The translations under genes and the position numbers were made by a program. Shown piece by piece: positions 1-11,400 of a DNA stretch of 64,000 nucleotides. The notes below the pieces were generated by a model that saw nothing but the letters and a program-made list of their open reading frames with translations, was not told the DNA's origin and did not search any database. Every line of letters begins with the position of its first letter. Position 1 is the stretch's first letter. The stretch is from Populus alba. Lineage: Eukaryota; Streptophyta; Magnoliopsida; Malpighiales; Salicaceae. The stretch is from contig NC_133297.1 of NCBI RefSeq assembly GCF_005239225.2, forward strand, positions 11,396,147 to 11,460,146, given 5' to 3'.

Positions 1-1198
1 GCAGGGCAAAGATTTTGCTTCCAGGCCGATGATCACTCATCACTGGAGATACCTTGACTGGTGTGCGGTCTAAACCTCAGACACTGGTACACCGCCCTAT
101 GATTGAGGGGAATCTGTGTTATTCTCCTCCCTTTTCTCTCTCTGCATTTTATTTTGGCAAGGAAAAGAAAAGGACCCTCCACCCCCTTAAACACCAGCTT
201 CTGCGTAAAACAAAATTTTCTAACTTGATATATATTATTGGGGCGGCCATAACCCGTTATCGGGGTCCACGTGGCAGACATTGTCTTCATTGCCGTGTGT
301 CAGTATGGATTTATGTTGAGGTTTAGTCTTCTTCATAAGGCTGCAAAAGAGCAAGTAAGATAAAGTTCATTCGTTCTACTTCGTTGTCGTCTATAAAAGA
401 TTCTGGGTTCCGTTTCGAAGTTCGAAGGTCCCCTCGTATATCAAAAGACGCCAAGTTGCAGCTTTTGTCCATCTTTGGCATGTCTTGCATGAGATGTTTG
501 TAGATGGTCGACGCATTAGGAAAACCCACTCGTTGTTGCTTAAAATTTGCTGCGGATGCTGTGTTTATGTATGCTGGTTGTTGCTTGTAGCGGAGGTATA
601 AGAATGCTTGTGATTCTCAATCCTCTGCTTACTGGCGGAGAAGCAATTCATGGATTAGATCCAAAAACAAAACGTCTTTTTTTACATTTGTTGTGTCCCA
701 ATTGGTTAACTTGGCTTTTCTGGCTGAAAATGACCTATCGGGGGTTATTAGATGTGTTAGCACCTTCTAAGAGGATGATTGAAATGGAGGGTGGCTTTTT
801 GCATTTGACCACAAGTGGTGATAAAATTCGACTCTCCATGAAAGTTCAATCATTTTTGTTTTGAATACTGTTAATTTTAGGAGGGTTTGTGAAATTAGTT
901 AAAATATACACAAATTAATTCAAATACTAACAATAATAAAAAAAAAATAAAAAATAAAAAACTGGATGTTACAAGTGTGGAGTACTGTTACTTCAGCCAG
1001 CCTTTTCTTTCCTTTTTCTAAATTGGCTCATCGAGCAAGAAAAATACCAAATCACCAATTTCCTTTGTACGTCTTTCTGACTTGGTTATTTTAGTAGGCA
1101 CATGGCTTTGGTGGCGAATTTGACATGAAAGATCAAACAAACACGAAATGTCAAAAGTAATTATGCCTTTAAGTGCATAATGGATGGGTTATATTCAT
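1..1198. other. intergenic stretch, no gene recognised
   Basis: No protein family is recognisable on either strand. Open frames at 323-529 (-) and 547-864 (+) are short and match nothing I know. A palindromic G-box core (CCACGTGG) lies at 267-274 in a locally GC-richer patch, which could belong to the promoter of a gene outside the window. An A-rich tract covers about 928-960. Confidence 0.5.
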
Positions 1199-1349
1199 CA
1201 TCCTTGAGGTTGTAATTACAGCATTATTCGTTCTCCTTTTTAAACTGTATTGGTGTTATTTTAAGCTGCCTAGTTGCAAAGAAAAGAAACTTATTGACAC
1301 CCAAACTCTAGAGTAGCATGATCAATCAAACAATTTTTGTCAAGCCAGT
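1199..1349 (+). repeat. direct repeat copy 1 flanking copia remnant
   Basis: This 151-bp segment is nearly identical to 1914-2063. Both run from CATCCTTGAGGTTG to GTCAAGCCAGT, with a one-base length difference and a handful of substitutions. The copy ends exactly where copia-like coding sequence begins at about 1350. It is far longer than the 5-bp duplication normally made by LTR-element insertion. Confidence 0.85.
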
Positions 1350-1719
1350 GTCACGTTCAAGTGCCGAAAGTGAGTATCATTTCATGGCCACTGCATGCTG
1401 TGAAATAACGTGGTTGCTATACATTTTAAAGAATTTGAATATTAAGCATAAACAATCGGTTAAATTGTTATGCAAAAATAAGATAATAATACACATAGTC
1501 TCAAATCCTGTTTTTTATAAACGAACCAAACATATAAAAATAAATTGCCTTGTGGTGCAAGACAAAGTACAAAAAGAATTGGTTAAACCAGAACACATAG
1601 AAATCAAGAAACAACCAACAAACATATTCACAAAGCCACCAAATTTAAACCAGTTTGCCATATTACTAGGCAAGTTGGGAGTGATCAATACACATTCCAA
1701 CTTAAGGGGGGAGTACTGA
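1350..1719 (+). pseudogene. Ty1/copia RNase H fragment (5'-truncated)
   Basis: About 123 codons correspond to the C-terminal end of a copia polyprotein. The block starts SRSSAESEY, continues with NPVFYKRTKHI and ends in IFTKPP, all familiar from copia RNase H regions. Where these proteins usually read C-D-N, this copy reads CKNK, so a catalytic aspartate appears lost. Gag, protease, integrase and reverse transcriptase are absent. The frame stops at 1717-1719, overlapping the first bases of the LTR, and a polypurine run AAGGGGGGAG lies just before it at 1704-1713. This is a dead remnant; the upstream ATG at 1318 lies in the flanking repeat and is unlikely to be a natural start. Confidence 0.85.
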
Positions 1720-1912
1720 GGGAAAGAATCCCGAATGATTAGATAATATGCAGTAATTATGGGATTCGATGTTTATCTTCTACAATAGCTCCTAGAATAT
1801 CTCCTAATATAGTAGATCTAATTGTGTGTATATATATATATTGTACATATGTTGTTCTTCAATATTACAAAATATACAAAGAATCAATTATATTTTCATT
1901 CTCTCTTTTTCA
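1717..1912 (+). mobile_element. copia 3' LTR, about 196 bp
   Basis: The segment begins TGAGGGAAAG directly after a polypurine tract and ends in CTTTTTCA, giving the TG...CA ends of an LTR. The matching 5' LTR is missing. It sits between the RNase H remnant and the second copy of the 150-bp direct repeat, which starts one base after the LTR end. Confidence 0.75.
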
Positions 1913-1913
1913 C

Positions 1914-2063
1914 CATCCTTGAGGTTGTAATTACAGCATTATTCGTTCCCCATTTTAAACTGTATTGGTGTTATTTTAAACTGCCTAGTTGCAAAGAAAA
2001 AACACTTATTGACACCCAACTCTAGAGTAACATGATCAATCAAACAATTTTTGTCAAGCCAGT
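1914..2063 (+). repeat. direct repeat copy 2 flanking copia remnant
   Basis: Second copy of the segment at 1199-1349. It lies immediately outside the LTR end and continues into unrelated sequence (AGCCCTGCC...) where copy 1 continues into copia sequence. It is probably the original target copy. Confidence 0.85.
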
Positions 2064-4059
2064 AGCCCTGCCAGGATTAATGATCAACGTGATGCTTTGT
2101 ACAGGACAACAAAATGAAATCTTCATCAATTTCGAACATCCTTTGAAGGTAAGCATAACAGCTGTGTTTAGCCCTCTTCGGTCCGTGATAGGCGTTCTTG
2201 GGAACTAACTTGAGGCTGGTTATTAACTAATTCCTACAAAAGGATTCGCCAATCATTTTCAAATCTTAATGGCTCGGAATCGGGAACATATATGCTGATT
2301 CCCGTATTCCAGTGTTCGGATTCCACATTCTCTTATGATAAAAGCTCTTTAATGTCAAAGGGACATGAATGGAGATGGAGATAGAGGCAAGTTCAAGTTC
2401 ACATTGTAATAATGTTCAGTGGGTTCATTATGCTTCGAGACCTAGTTGAGGGGGGGAAAAGAATAGGATCAGTCTAGTAGACCTTGAGCATAATCACATG
2501 GCCAGCAGGCATGGTGGACCAGGGTGAATCAAATGAAATGAGGTTGATACATGGAACTGGGAATACGGAGAGAAAAAAATTGCTGAAAGATGGAGTTGAA
2601 GAGAAATTTCTCAAATTCCTTTCTCATCTACAGGTAGAGTTTTAGAACAACAGTAACTTGATTTTTAGTAGCAATTTGTAGCTTTTATTCTATGCTATCG
2701 TGTCAAGCCACTGAACTACCGTGTGCAATTACAATTTGCATGTCTATTACTATAAGCCATCGTCGTCGAAGAGTGATACTGCACAGGTCTTTTTGTTTTT
2801 CTGTTTTCGAACGACCCAACATTGAGACTTGAATTTAACTTCGATGCTATATTTGCTGGTTACAAAGGTTGGTTTCTTTATTTGATTTTATAGGATAGAT
2901 TAATTTAGGAATTGTAGCTTAAAATTATTTTAAAATAAATCTAATATATATATATATATATATCATCGAGTGCCCAGACACGTATATTGACGAGTCATGT
3001 TGACAAAGGCGAAAATAGATATGGTAGAAGGCGGGCGATTTTGTAGTTGTTTCTCCCAACGGTATTAACTTTATTGTGGTGAAATCTTACGATTTTTTCC
3101 CCTCCCGAATAGAAAACATGCATGACCCAATTATTAACCCTATACTTTAGAGTTTGATAACGATTAACGAAGAAAATAATGATCACCTCTCTCGCTCCCC
3201 GTATCATAATGGTTATGCGTGCTTGCCCGCATGCAAAGATTTATTTGATTTGATTCTAGCTAGGAATGAATAATTGGCCTCTCGGAGAAGATGAGTCAAA
3301 AAAGTTGGCACCAGCTACTCCAATCCAAAGTGGATGGGTCCATTCATGTCGTCTATAATTCTATTCAAACTCAGGCTATCTTCTGCTCTTGTATTGGGTG
3401 ATATCTATCGCCTTCTCCCTTGGCATTTGTCACCATTTTTTGTTGTTTAGTATTGTTATGATTATGTGCTTTTTGATGGAACTACTTGCAATCCTGAGTG
3501 CGTGAAGCATCTCTTCTACAGTAATCTTAGACGTTACTCCGGGGAACTGTATCTACTCCGTTCTCCTGATATGAAATGAAGCTTGCTTTTCTGCTGAACG
3601 AGAAAGTACAAATTTCCCCGTTTCTGAATTTTAATCGAAAATTACATGCAGGTTCTTCATCGGCGCCGGCAGATCAGAACGTTGCTTATTTGGACGCGTT
3701 ATGCGTCTTCATTTTACGTGTACAGCTCCGATTTTCCCCGAGACAAACCGGCGTGGATTTCATTGATCTGTGCAGTAAGTTCTAGGTGAAGAGTCTTTGC
3801 GTTGTCCCGTTGTGAACTTTCACTTTTGCTCTTCTTTTTTTTCAACTTTATTAGTTGTTGTTCTAGTGAATTTCGATGTTATCATTGCCAAAAGATAGAT
3901 AACATGCTTTGACCACCGTGCGAGCCAAATCCCTATTTTTGGTCTGCTTTCTGTGGCACTATTGCCTTTCACGTGTACCTTCTAATCCAGCACAGGTAAG
4001 GATTAACAATCATCACAAACTACGCACTGTAAACTAGTTCCGTGTTTACGGTGATGAGA
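2064..4059. other. intergenic stretch with weak exon-like pieces
   Basis: No recognisable gene. Two pieces look exon-like but match no known family. One is 2511-2633, 41 open codons from an ATG ending CAG before GTAGAG. The other is 3651-3785, an open stretch after TTACATGCAG that ends in a stop codon. A short AT run is at about 2944-2963. These could be decayed gene fragments; I assign no function. Confidence 0.35.
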
Positions 4060-4185
4060 TAATAATTATTTTTTAAATTTTATTTTTATTATTATCATAT
4101 TAAAATAATATAAAAATACTAAAAAATTTAATTTTAAATAAAAAAATTATTTTATTTAAAACAATATTTTTATTGCTGAAACGAA
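4060..4185. repeat. AT-rich poplar-type dispersed repeat
   Basis: Shows the pattern seen many times in this window: T-rich then A-rich blocks around a core resembling 'attaaaataat...aaaaat'. Boundaries are approximate. I see no coding content. Confidence 0.45.
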
Positions 4186-4742
4186 TAAAGTGGAAGAACC
4201 TATTTATTATTGCGGTATAAAATAATATAAAATTATTTTTAAATTTTTATTTGATAATTTGAATTTTTGTGTTTATCATGTCAACAAAATTTGTGTTAAA
4301 TTTAAAATATTTAAGATTATTTTTTAAAATAAAATAAACAGTTTTTTTATCTTGAAAAAAAAACACCATTTTCAATAATTTTAAAAGTTTAAGCTATTAT
4401 ACTTGTATCATGTTTTCTTATAAAAATCATCTTTTAATTTCAAAAATTAAGTAACTTATTTATAAAGTCTTTGCCAAATATTTTTCCATGTATTTTATTT
4501 CAAAGTAAAACAATAAAGTTAGAAAATTAGGAAATCAAACAAGCTCTTCACCTCCTCTCACTCTCACCGGAAACCAAAAAAAAAAAATTAGTGTTTGAAG
4601 AGTAATTATTGATATCCTATTAGTTATTATTAGTTATTCTCTTGATCTATCTTAAAGAAAAAGACAGATACAAAGAGAGAATAAAAAACTAAAACTCACG
4701 ATCCACTAAAAATGATAGGAGTATTTCCACCCAGGATTTATC

Positions 4743-4805
<63 letters not shown>

Positions 4806-4954
4806 TGGACCTAGAAAATAACTAACATTATACCATTAATTATTTATTAAAAAACCATAAAGAAGTAGAGGTTATAGATTTTTTTTTATAATTCTTTTAA
4901 AATACATAACGCATCATCTTATAAAGGTGCAACAACTTAAAAAAGACGTAGAGT
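4186..4954. other. AT-rich spacer with long AT microsatellite
   Basis: No gene is visible. The sequence is strongly AT-rich low-complexity DNA. An uninterrupted (AT)n run of about 53 bp occupies 4749-4801, a likely length-variable microsatellite. Confidence 0.6.
4749..4801. repeat. (AT)n microsatellite, about 26 units
   Basis: Uninterrupted alternating A and T over about 53 bases, read directly in the sequence. Likely polymorphic between individuals and prone to assembly length error. Confidence 0.95.
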
Positions 4955-5150
4955 TTGTTTAATTTTTAGTTTTAAAAACATATTTAAAAAAATATATATA
5001 TATAAAAAATTAATTTTTTTTTTACTTCAAATTAATTTTTTTAATTGTTTTAATATGTTAATATCAAAATAAATTTTAAAAAATAAAAAATTATTTTAAT
5101 ATATTTTATAAATAAAAATCACTTTTAAAAAAAATTATTACTGGAATATA
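4955..5150. repeat. AT-rich poplar-type dispersed repeat
   Basis: Contains the family signature 'tgttaatatcaaaataa' followed by 'aaaaaataaaaaattatttt' and 'aataaaaatcacttttaaaa'. The same order recurs at 5970, 11200, 47855, 53155 and 59865. Edges are approximate. Confidence 0.65.
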
Positions 5151-5969
5151 CTCGTAAAATCTCATCCAAACCACGCCTACGTAAAGTCAACAACGCGAGG
5201 AAACCACGTTTTATGTTTTATATCTAAAGAGGTGTGATTACTTGATTCCAAAAATAACACAGCTTATATGTCCCTTCAAGAATCCACGAGCGGTCCTACG
5301 AAGGCCCGAGCGTGATGATCATCTTAGTTTCCTCTTCTCTCTATAGATGCCTAGGTAGGCTACAAAAGTGGACGGCGAATGATCTGCATCAGTGATTTGG
5401 TAGGTTGTGATGTTGTGTTGAAAAAAGATAGAAACCATGAGAGTATCTCCCACACATGAGGTAAAAGAAAAGTCAAAGTAAAAAAAAAAAAAAACTGTCT
5501 TTTTAGCTCTTTTTTTATTATTATTTTTAATTAGTAGCCTCATTGAGAACGGTAAAAGAATAGCTAAAATGCCTCCTCTCCCGTAAAAACTATTTCTACA
5601 TATCCCAAAAAAACCCCTAAAATCTACAAAGTGGGACCAGTAAAAAAATAAACGAATTAAATGCAGAGAAAATGACTTCCAACGAAAAAATAAAGCACTC
5701 CATTCCCCTTTCAATACGATTGACTCTTCAAAGATAATAATATATATATATATATATATATATATTATTTAAAATGTCACGTTAACATTTTATCACTTCA
5801 AGATAGCATTTTGAACATGCTCTAACGCCACCCAAATACTCTCTCTCATGTGTGACGAGTGACGACACTCGACAACATGTATGCGTGTGCAATTTCTCTT
5901 GGAATTCACAAGGACGGTTTCAAATAGGACAACGAGAGAAGGCCACCACAGCAGCTGCGCATCAATGTT
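5151..5969. other. intergenic stretch, no gene recognised
   Basis: No recognisable coding region. The 131-codon minus-strand frame at 5319-5714 is rich in F, K and R from low-complexity DNA and is not credible. A short (AT)n run lies at about 5739-5766. Confidence 0.5.
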
Positions 5970-6130
5970 TGGAAATATAATTAAAATATATTTTTAAAAT
6001 TCTTTTAAGATATTTTTTCATGTTTTTATATTATTTTAATATATTAATTTCAACAATAATTTTTAAAAAATAAAAAATATATTATTTTAATATATTTTTT
6101 AGCAAAAACACTTTAAACTGCATTCCTTAT
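5970..6130. repeat. AT-rich poplar-type dispersed repeat
   Basis: Begins near 'gtttggaaatataatt', carries 'tattattttaatatattaat' then 'aaaaaataaaaaatatatta', and ends near 'aaaacactttaaac'. It follows the same block order as the copies at 4955 and 59865. Confidence 0.65.
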
Positions 6131-6572
6131 TATATTTTCAAACATTCTTTATCATAATTTTTTTTTAAGGTTATACTTGTTAATTTCCTTTTTATAAATT
6201 AATATAGTTAAAAAATAAAAAATAAATAACATAGCTAATTGGTTGTGCCATTTCTAACCATGCAGTCTATTAAATAAATAAAAAATCAATAGATTATAAT
6301 AATGGAAATAGCATAAACTATTGAAATAAAATTGTTTCCATCCACGTAACCTGTTATTTCTTTTTTAAAAAATAAATATGTTTCCCGTTTATATTTTATC
6401 ATAAAACTGAGTGGTCGGTAGAACATTGGATAGTAAAATTCATTGCATTGTGAATTGGTTGACTGTAATGATTTTTTGCCCTTGACTGTGCCAGCCAAAA
6501 AAGTGCAAAGTGGGTGAGGGGAGGCGGTATGATTTTTTCATATGTTCAATTGTAATTATTAAATTGAATTAA
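6131..6572. other. intergenic stretch, nothing recognised
   Basis: AT-rich spacer between a dispersed repeat and a TIR element. I see no supported feature; the small minus-strand frame at 6286-6498 has no family resemblance. Confidence 0.5.
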
Positions 6573-7601
6573 GGTCATATTTGTTTTTTTGAAAAGTAGT
6601 TTTTGAAAAATTATTTTTCAAACTTTCATGTGTTTATTTGTCATTAAAAAAGTTAGTCAACGAAAAATACTTTTTAGTCAATGGAAAACACTTTCCGGTC
6701 AACGAAAAACACCAGTCAATTTCAGTCAAAGAAAAATTTCACTTGGTTTTCAAGAAAGTGTTTTCTCTTTAGTTGTGTTTGTTTTCCGGAAAGTGGTTTT
6801 CAGGAAATCACTTTCCAAACTTTATTGTGTTTGTTTGCTAATAGAAAAGTTGGTCAATGGAAAACACTTTCCAGTAAAAGGAAAATTTGGTTTAGTTTTC
6901 AGGAAAGTGTTTTCCTGAAAAATTTAAGGGGAAAACACTTTTCGGAAATTATGAAAAATTTAGAAATGTCATTATTTACTGATTATATCAAATTTGATGC
7001 TCAAACTTTTGATTGCTATATATATTTCGTTTTGAATATTTATTTTTTAATTTCATCTCTTAAAATTTTATTTTTATATTAACTTTGGTCCTTATTTTTT
7101 ATATTTGCTATTTGCTTTTTCTTATCATATTTTTATTTAAATTTTTTATCTATCAAATTTGGTCCTCATTCTTTTGATTGTTACTTATTTTATTTGAAAT
7201 AATTTATGAAATGTTGATTATTATTATTTTAATTTCTTCATCTTTTATTTTTTTTTAATTTTTTAGATTTAATCTCTATTATTTTGATTATTATTTATTT
7301 TATTTGAGATAATTTATGAAATTATATTTTTTTTTTTTCAATTTCATTCTCATTCAACTTTTTAATTTGTAAGATTTGTTCCTCTTATTTTAATAAACTT
7401 GAGAAAAATAAAATATTAATAAGTTATTTTCCAGCTCATTTTCCATGACATAACCAAACACTGGAAAGTGTTTTCCAACTCATTTTCTTACACTACCAAA
7501 CATCGAAAGATACTTTTTTGGAATTTATTTTCCCGGAATTTACTTTTCCCGGAATTCACTTTCCAAAAAAAAAAACTATTTTCCAGCAAACAAACGGAGC
7601 C
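6573..7601. mobile_element. non-autonomous TIR transposon, about 1.03 kb
   Basis: The right end, read in reverse, is GGCTCCGTTTGTTTGCTGGA; the left end is GGTCATATTTGTTTTTTTGA, a diverged inverted counterpart. Both ends carry many copies of words such as 'ggaaaacactttcc' and 'ccggaa'. The right third, reverse-complemented, matches the left end of the element at 55780-57645 (fggtagtgt...cactttccagtgtttggtt-type block), so the two are inverted copies of one family. No transposase is encoded; small frames inside are fortuitous. No clear target duplication is visible here, but the related element has TAA, suggesting a PIF/Harbinger (Tourist-like) affiliation. Confidence 0.7.
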
Positions 7602-8423
7602 AAGATAAATTATTTTTTTATATTTTTGTTGTATGGTGAAATTATTAATTTATTCTTAAAATATAAAAAACCCTAGTGTACAAAGGCTTAGTAGTCTTTT
7701 TTTTTTTTGTCACTGAATTAATAATCCTATAATTATAATATTTGTAACCATAAAACGGACCTAATTTTTTAAGATATCGATATCAAATGTAACTTAATTA
7801 CAATTAAACCAAATGTGTGTTGAGAAGAATGTGACTTAATTAGTAAAGCTATTAAATGTGCTTGGACGGGAATCAAGAGCGATATACCAAATCCTCTGTT
7901 GCTATTGCTATTGCTATCATTTTTATGGTTTCAGGCGTCATACATGTCGTCGTCATTATCGTCATCGTCGTCGTGTGTATTATATGCATGGGAGACATTA
8001 ACATTGGTGGAAATTTCTATGATTACTCTAATGCATTATGGATTGTTGTCCAGTAAAAAATAAATTTATGGATTATTGATTACTTCTATTAACTTATCTC
8101 ATCACTAAATAAATTTAGCTATTAATGTTATACTGCAATTATGACTAAAATATATATATTATTTTATCTTTTAAAAAATAGTATTATTGGAAGTGATTAT
8201 AAACCGTTAAATAGTTTCATTTATTATATAGTAAAAATATCTTCTTCGTTTTCTTGTAATTTAACTAATAGATCCATAACTGTGATAATCTTGAATAATC
8301 AAGTATAATTTCAAAGAAAAGAAATTATCTTACTACCTTGGAGAAAAGAAAATCATTTATTTTCATGTGAATTATTAAATACTTATACTTATCGTATCCC
8401 TTTATAAACTAAAAAATTGATAA
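7602..8423. other. intergenic stretch, no gene recognised
   Basis: AT-rich DNA with a small patch of GTC/ATC trinucleotide repetition at about 7936-7975. The 66-codon frame at 7856-8056 derives from that repetition and is not credible as a gene. Confidence 0.5.
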
Positions 8424-9788
8424 TGTCTCAAAATCCAATATATATAACTAAAATGTTATTTAGTATTTGAGATTGTGGTTAATTAATATATTCAAGTATT
8501 TGAATTTCTTATTCATGATCTACAGAACTTCAGGCTAATAATAAAAGCTTCAATACTTGTAAAAACAATCCTAAATCAAGGGATTTAAATACTATATGAT
8601 AATAAAGTCAATATATTTATGAGAAATGTATAAAATAACATGAGACAATAAATAATTTTAAAAAGTTTTAAATTCAAGAAATAAATATGTTTATTCTTGA
8701 GTTTTAAGTTGGTTAATACTTTGAAATCTATATATTTTTATCTTAAGATATGAAAAGTTGTGAACATTTTACCTTAATGGTTCAGGGGGTATAATACACC
8801 CCCTAAACCTTGTTGTTTTAAGGGAAGGGAAAGACTATAAAGTTTTTTATTTTTGATGATATTAACCGAAAATAAATATCTCTTAGATATTATTAATGAG
8901 ATAACAAATATGGAAGGTCCCTTAAGAGACATTGTATACACATATAAGTATGAGAAAAATTAATACTTTAACATGAATGATTATTCTAGATGAAAAGACA
9001 TGGAGATTTATCATGTCTTTAATGCTTATATTATAAAGGATCTTTTAGAATCAAGCATATGACCTTAAAATTTAGTAATGTCCAGGTTATTTGAGTCTGG
9101 TATTTTGTCAGATTCGCATTGTCTAACAGTTAAGTCCACGTTCCCCTGAACTATTCAGGTAAAATATTCACAACTTTTCATATCTTAAGATAAAAATACA
9201 CCCCCCAAACCTTGTTGTTTTAAGGGAAAGGAAAGACTAGAAAGTTTTTATTTATTTATTTTCGGTGATATTAACAAAAAATAATCACAGATATTATTAA
9301 TGAGATAACAAGTATGGAAGGTCCCTCAAAAGACATTGCATATAAATAGAAGTATGAGAAAAATTAATACTTTAACATGAATGATTATTCTAGATGAAAA
9401 GACATGAAAATTTATCATGTCTTTAATGCTTATATTATAGAGGATCTTTTAGGATCAAGCATATGACCTTAAAATTTGATAATGTCCAAGTTATTTGGGT
9501 CTGATATTTTGTTAGATTTACATTTTCTAACAGTTAAGTCCATGTTCTTTGAACCTGACATATCAAACTCAAGTTATTTGGGTCTAATATGTTCTATAAA
9601 CTCATATTCCCCCGTGCTTGGTTGACTATTAAGTTCAAGTTCTATGTATTTGACATGTTTAACAGACTTACATTACTTTGAGTTTAGTTAACTATCAGGC
9701 CCAAACATTTTAGGTTTGATATATTTACTAGATCCATTTTATTTAATTTTTTTATAAATTAAAATGTTAACCAAAAATTAACTCTTCA
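8424..9788 (-). mobile_element. rearranged solo LTR, about 1.37 kb
   Basis: Starts TGTCTCAAAAT and ends AACTCTTCA, so it has TG...CA ends. Along its length it matches the reverse complement of the LTR at 17849-18690. Shared blocks include 'ttgagttttaagtt', 'atcttaaga', 'accttgttgttt', 'attaatgagata', 'ggatcaagcat' and 'tttagtaatgtc'. It is about 520 bp longer than that LTR, mainly because of an internal duplication (8797-9150 and 9199-9556). No internal element sequence or second LTR adjoins it, so it looks like a solo LTR in opposite orientation to the 17.8-kb copy. No 5-bp target duplication is evident. Confidence 0.75.
8797..9556. repeat. internal tandem duplication of the LTR with inverted joint
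   Basis: Two units of about 350 bp each start CACCCCC(T/C)AAACC and run to TAACAGTTAAGTCCA, at 8797-9150 and 9199-9556. Between them, 9147-9198 is the inverted complement of 8732-8785, both containing ATCTTAAGAT and the AAAAGTTGTGAA block. The first unit is therefore bracketed by inverted arms of about 52 bp. Confidence 0.85.
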
Positions 9789-10904
9789 AAAATTATATAA
9801 TCATAATATTTTCAAGTAACCAAAACAAGCGCGCTCATATATATAGTTAAAGGTTTCAATGCCACTAACAACAGGTAATTAATTGAAGAAATGAAAAGGA
9901 CCATGTGGATATTCTTCATAGCCTTGAACATAGATGCTGCCTTGGAGCGTGTGATCTCCAATCGTTTTTTTATCATTTTTTTTCCGAGCCGAGTAAAGCG
10001 GAGAGAAAAGGACCATTGAGAGATTATCAAGTCACTAATTTGATTGATTTCGCTTACATGTATCCTCTCCTCTTCTTTTTCCCTGCGAGGTGAAAAAGAG
10101 AACATATTGATTCGGTGGGTTTTTGAATGGGAGTTATTAATCTCGAGACATGCATGTCCAAAAACCATCCTCAATGCATAAGATTAGTCACTATGAAATT
10201 TGATTTTTTTTTAAAAAAAATTATATTATTTTAACATATTTCTAAATAAAAAACCACCTATTACCCTGTTTTTCCAAAGCAACCTTAAGTGGTTAGCAGT
10301 TCATTCTTATTCAAAGTGCCCATTTACTAATGACAAGGAAATATATCAACCCCAGCTGCTAAAAAGCAAGTAATGCAGAGGAGACTGAGCATCTTTGATT
10401 TTGATCCACTAAACGCTTGAAAAGATCTGTGCAGTAATTTCTTGGCTTTGTTCATGCACCCAGCAAGTCAAGAAACCTGACAAAACATCCATAATTATCG
10501 TGACAATGCCACTTCTCTCTCGATACTAACTTTGGATTAGTCTCCTGACCAGTACACCACACGCGCATTGCTTTTGTTATTTAAAATTAAATATTTAAAC
10601 TTGACCAATGATATTGGATATTATTAAGATCATGTCATCCGGTAATGATGTGGTCCAATATGACCAAAGACTAAATCGAAAGAAACACCAAAATCGTTGG
10701 GGGGGGAAAAAATAAAAAACTCGGTAGTCATTTTAGCAACGAATGGACAATAAAAAGAAAATAAAGGTGGATTTCGATAAAGAATTCTCTCGAAACTCGT
10801 TTTCTCAAACTTGAGGATTTCTGCTATTACTAATATCCTCAAACTTAAATACTCAATAACCATACACTATATTAAATGTGAATGGGAATATTAGCATATT
10901 AAGA
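9789..10904. other. intergenic stretch, no gene recognised
   Basis: Frames at 9812-10174 (-), 9905-10093 (+) and 10630-10863 (-) resemble no family. A run of nine G lies at about 10699-10707. Nothing else is supported. Confidence 0.5.
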
Positions 10905-11085
10905 ATTGTGGTGAAAGTTATTTTCTATAGTATTTTTTATTTAAATATGTATTAAAATAATATTTTTTATTTTTTTTTAAAATAATTTTAATATTAATAA
11001 ACCAAAATGATTTAAAAATATTAATTTTTTATAAAGTTCAATTTTATTTTTTTTAAAGCAAGCTTTTATAAAACATCACCCCACA
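10905..11085. repeat. AT-rich poplar-type dispersed repeat
   Basis: Contains 'tattaaaataatatttttta' and 'taataaaccaaaatgatt', the inverse reading of the family core. Approximate edges. Confidence 0.6.
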
Positions 11086-11199
11086 ACAAACAAATCTTCT
11101 CTTTAAATAGATATTGATATGAGCAAGACTCTTTTTCATGAAGATTGCGTGCAAATATAAAGAATTTATACAAATAAAGAATTTTTTATTTATGTATTT

Positions 11200-11400
11200 A
11201 AGGTCCAGTTTGAAAATGCTAGCCAACCTATTTTTTTAAAAAAAATTTATTTATTTTTGTTAAAAATTAATATTTTTATATTTTCAAATTGTTTTGATGT
11301 TTGATTTCAAAAATAATTTAACAAAATAAAAAAATATTATTTTAATATATTTCCTAATAAAAATCATTTTAAATCGTAATCATAACTATTCCTAAATATG
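11200..11400. repeat. AT-rich poplar-type dispersed repeat
   Basis: Starts near 'ggtccagtttgaaaatgct' and holds 'ttgttttgatgtttgatttc' plus 'aaaaaaatattattttaata'. It ends in 'aatcgtaatcataac', close to the 'aacaatcacaacc' ending seen in other copies. Confidence 0.65.

Noticed and set aside
547..864. 105-codon + strand open frame
   Set aside because: No family resemblance; the sequence has no splice context or neighbouring coding signal and the frame could arise by chance.
5319..5714. 131-codon minus-strand frame
   Set aside because: Phe/Lys/Arg-rich translation of homopolymer-rich DNA, with no recognisable motif.
6628..7082. Overlapping + strand frames of 96 and 133 codons
   Set aside because: They run through the repeated 'ggaaaacactttcc' words of a TIR element in two frames and are not a transposase.
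9812..10174. 120-codon minus-strand frame
   Set aside because: No domain, signal or conserved pattern; overlapped by an open frame on the other strand.
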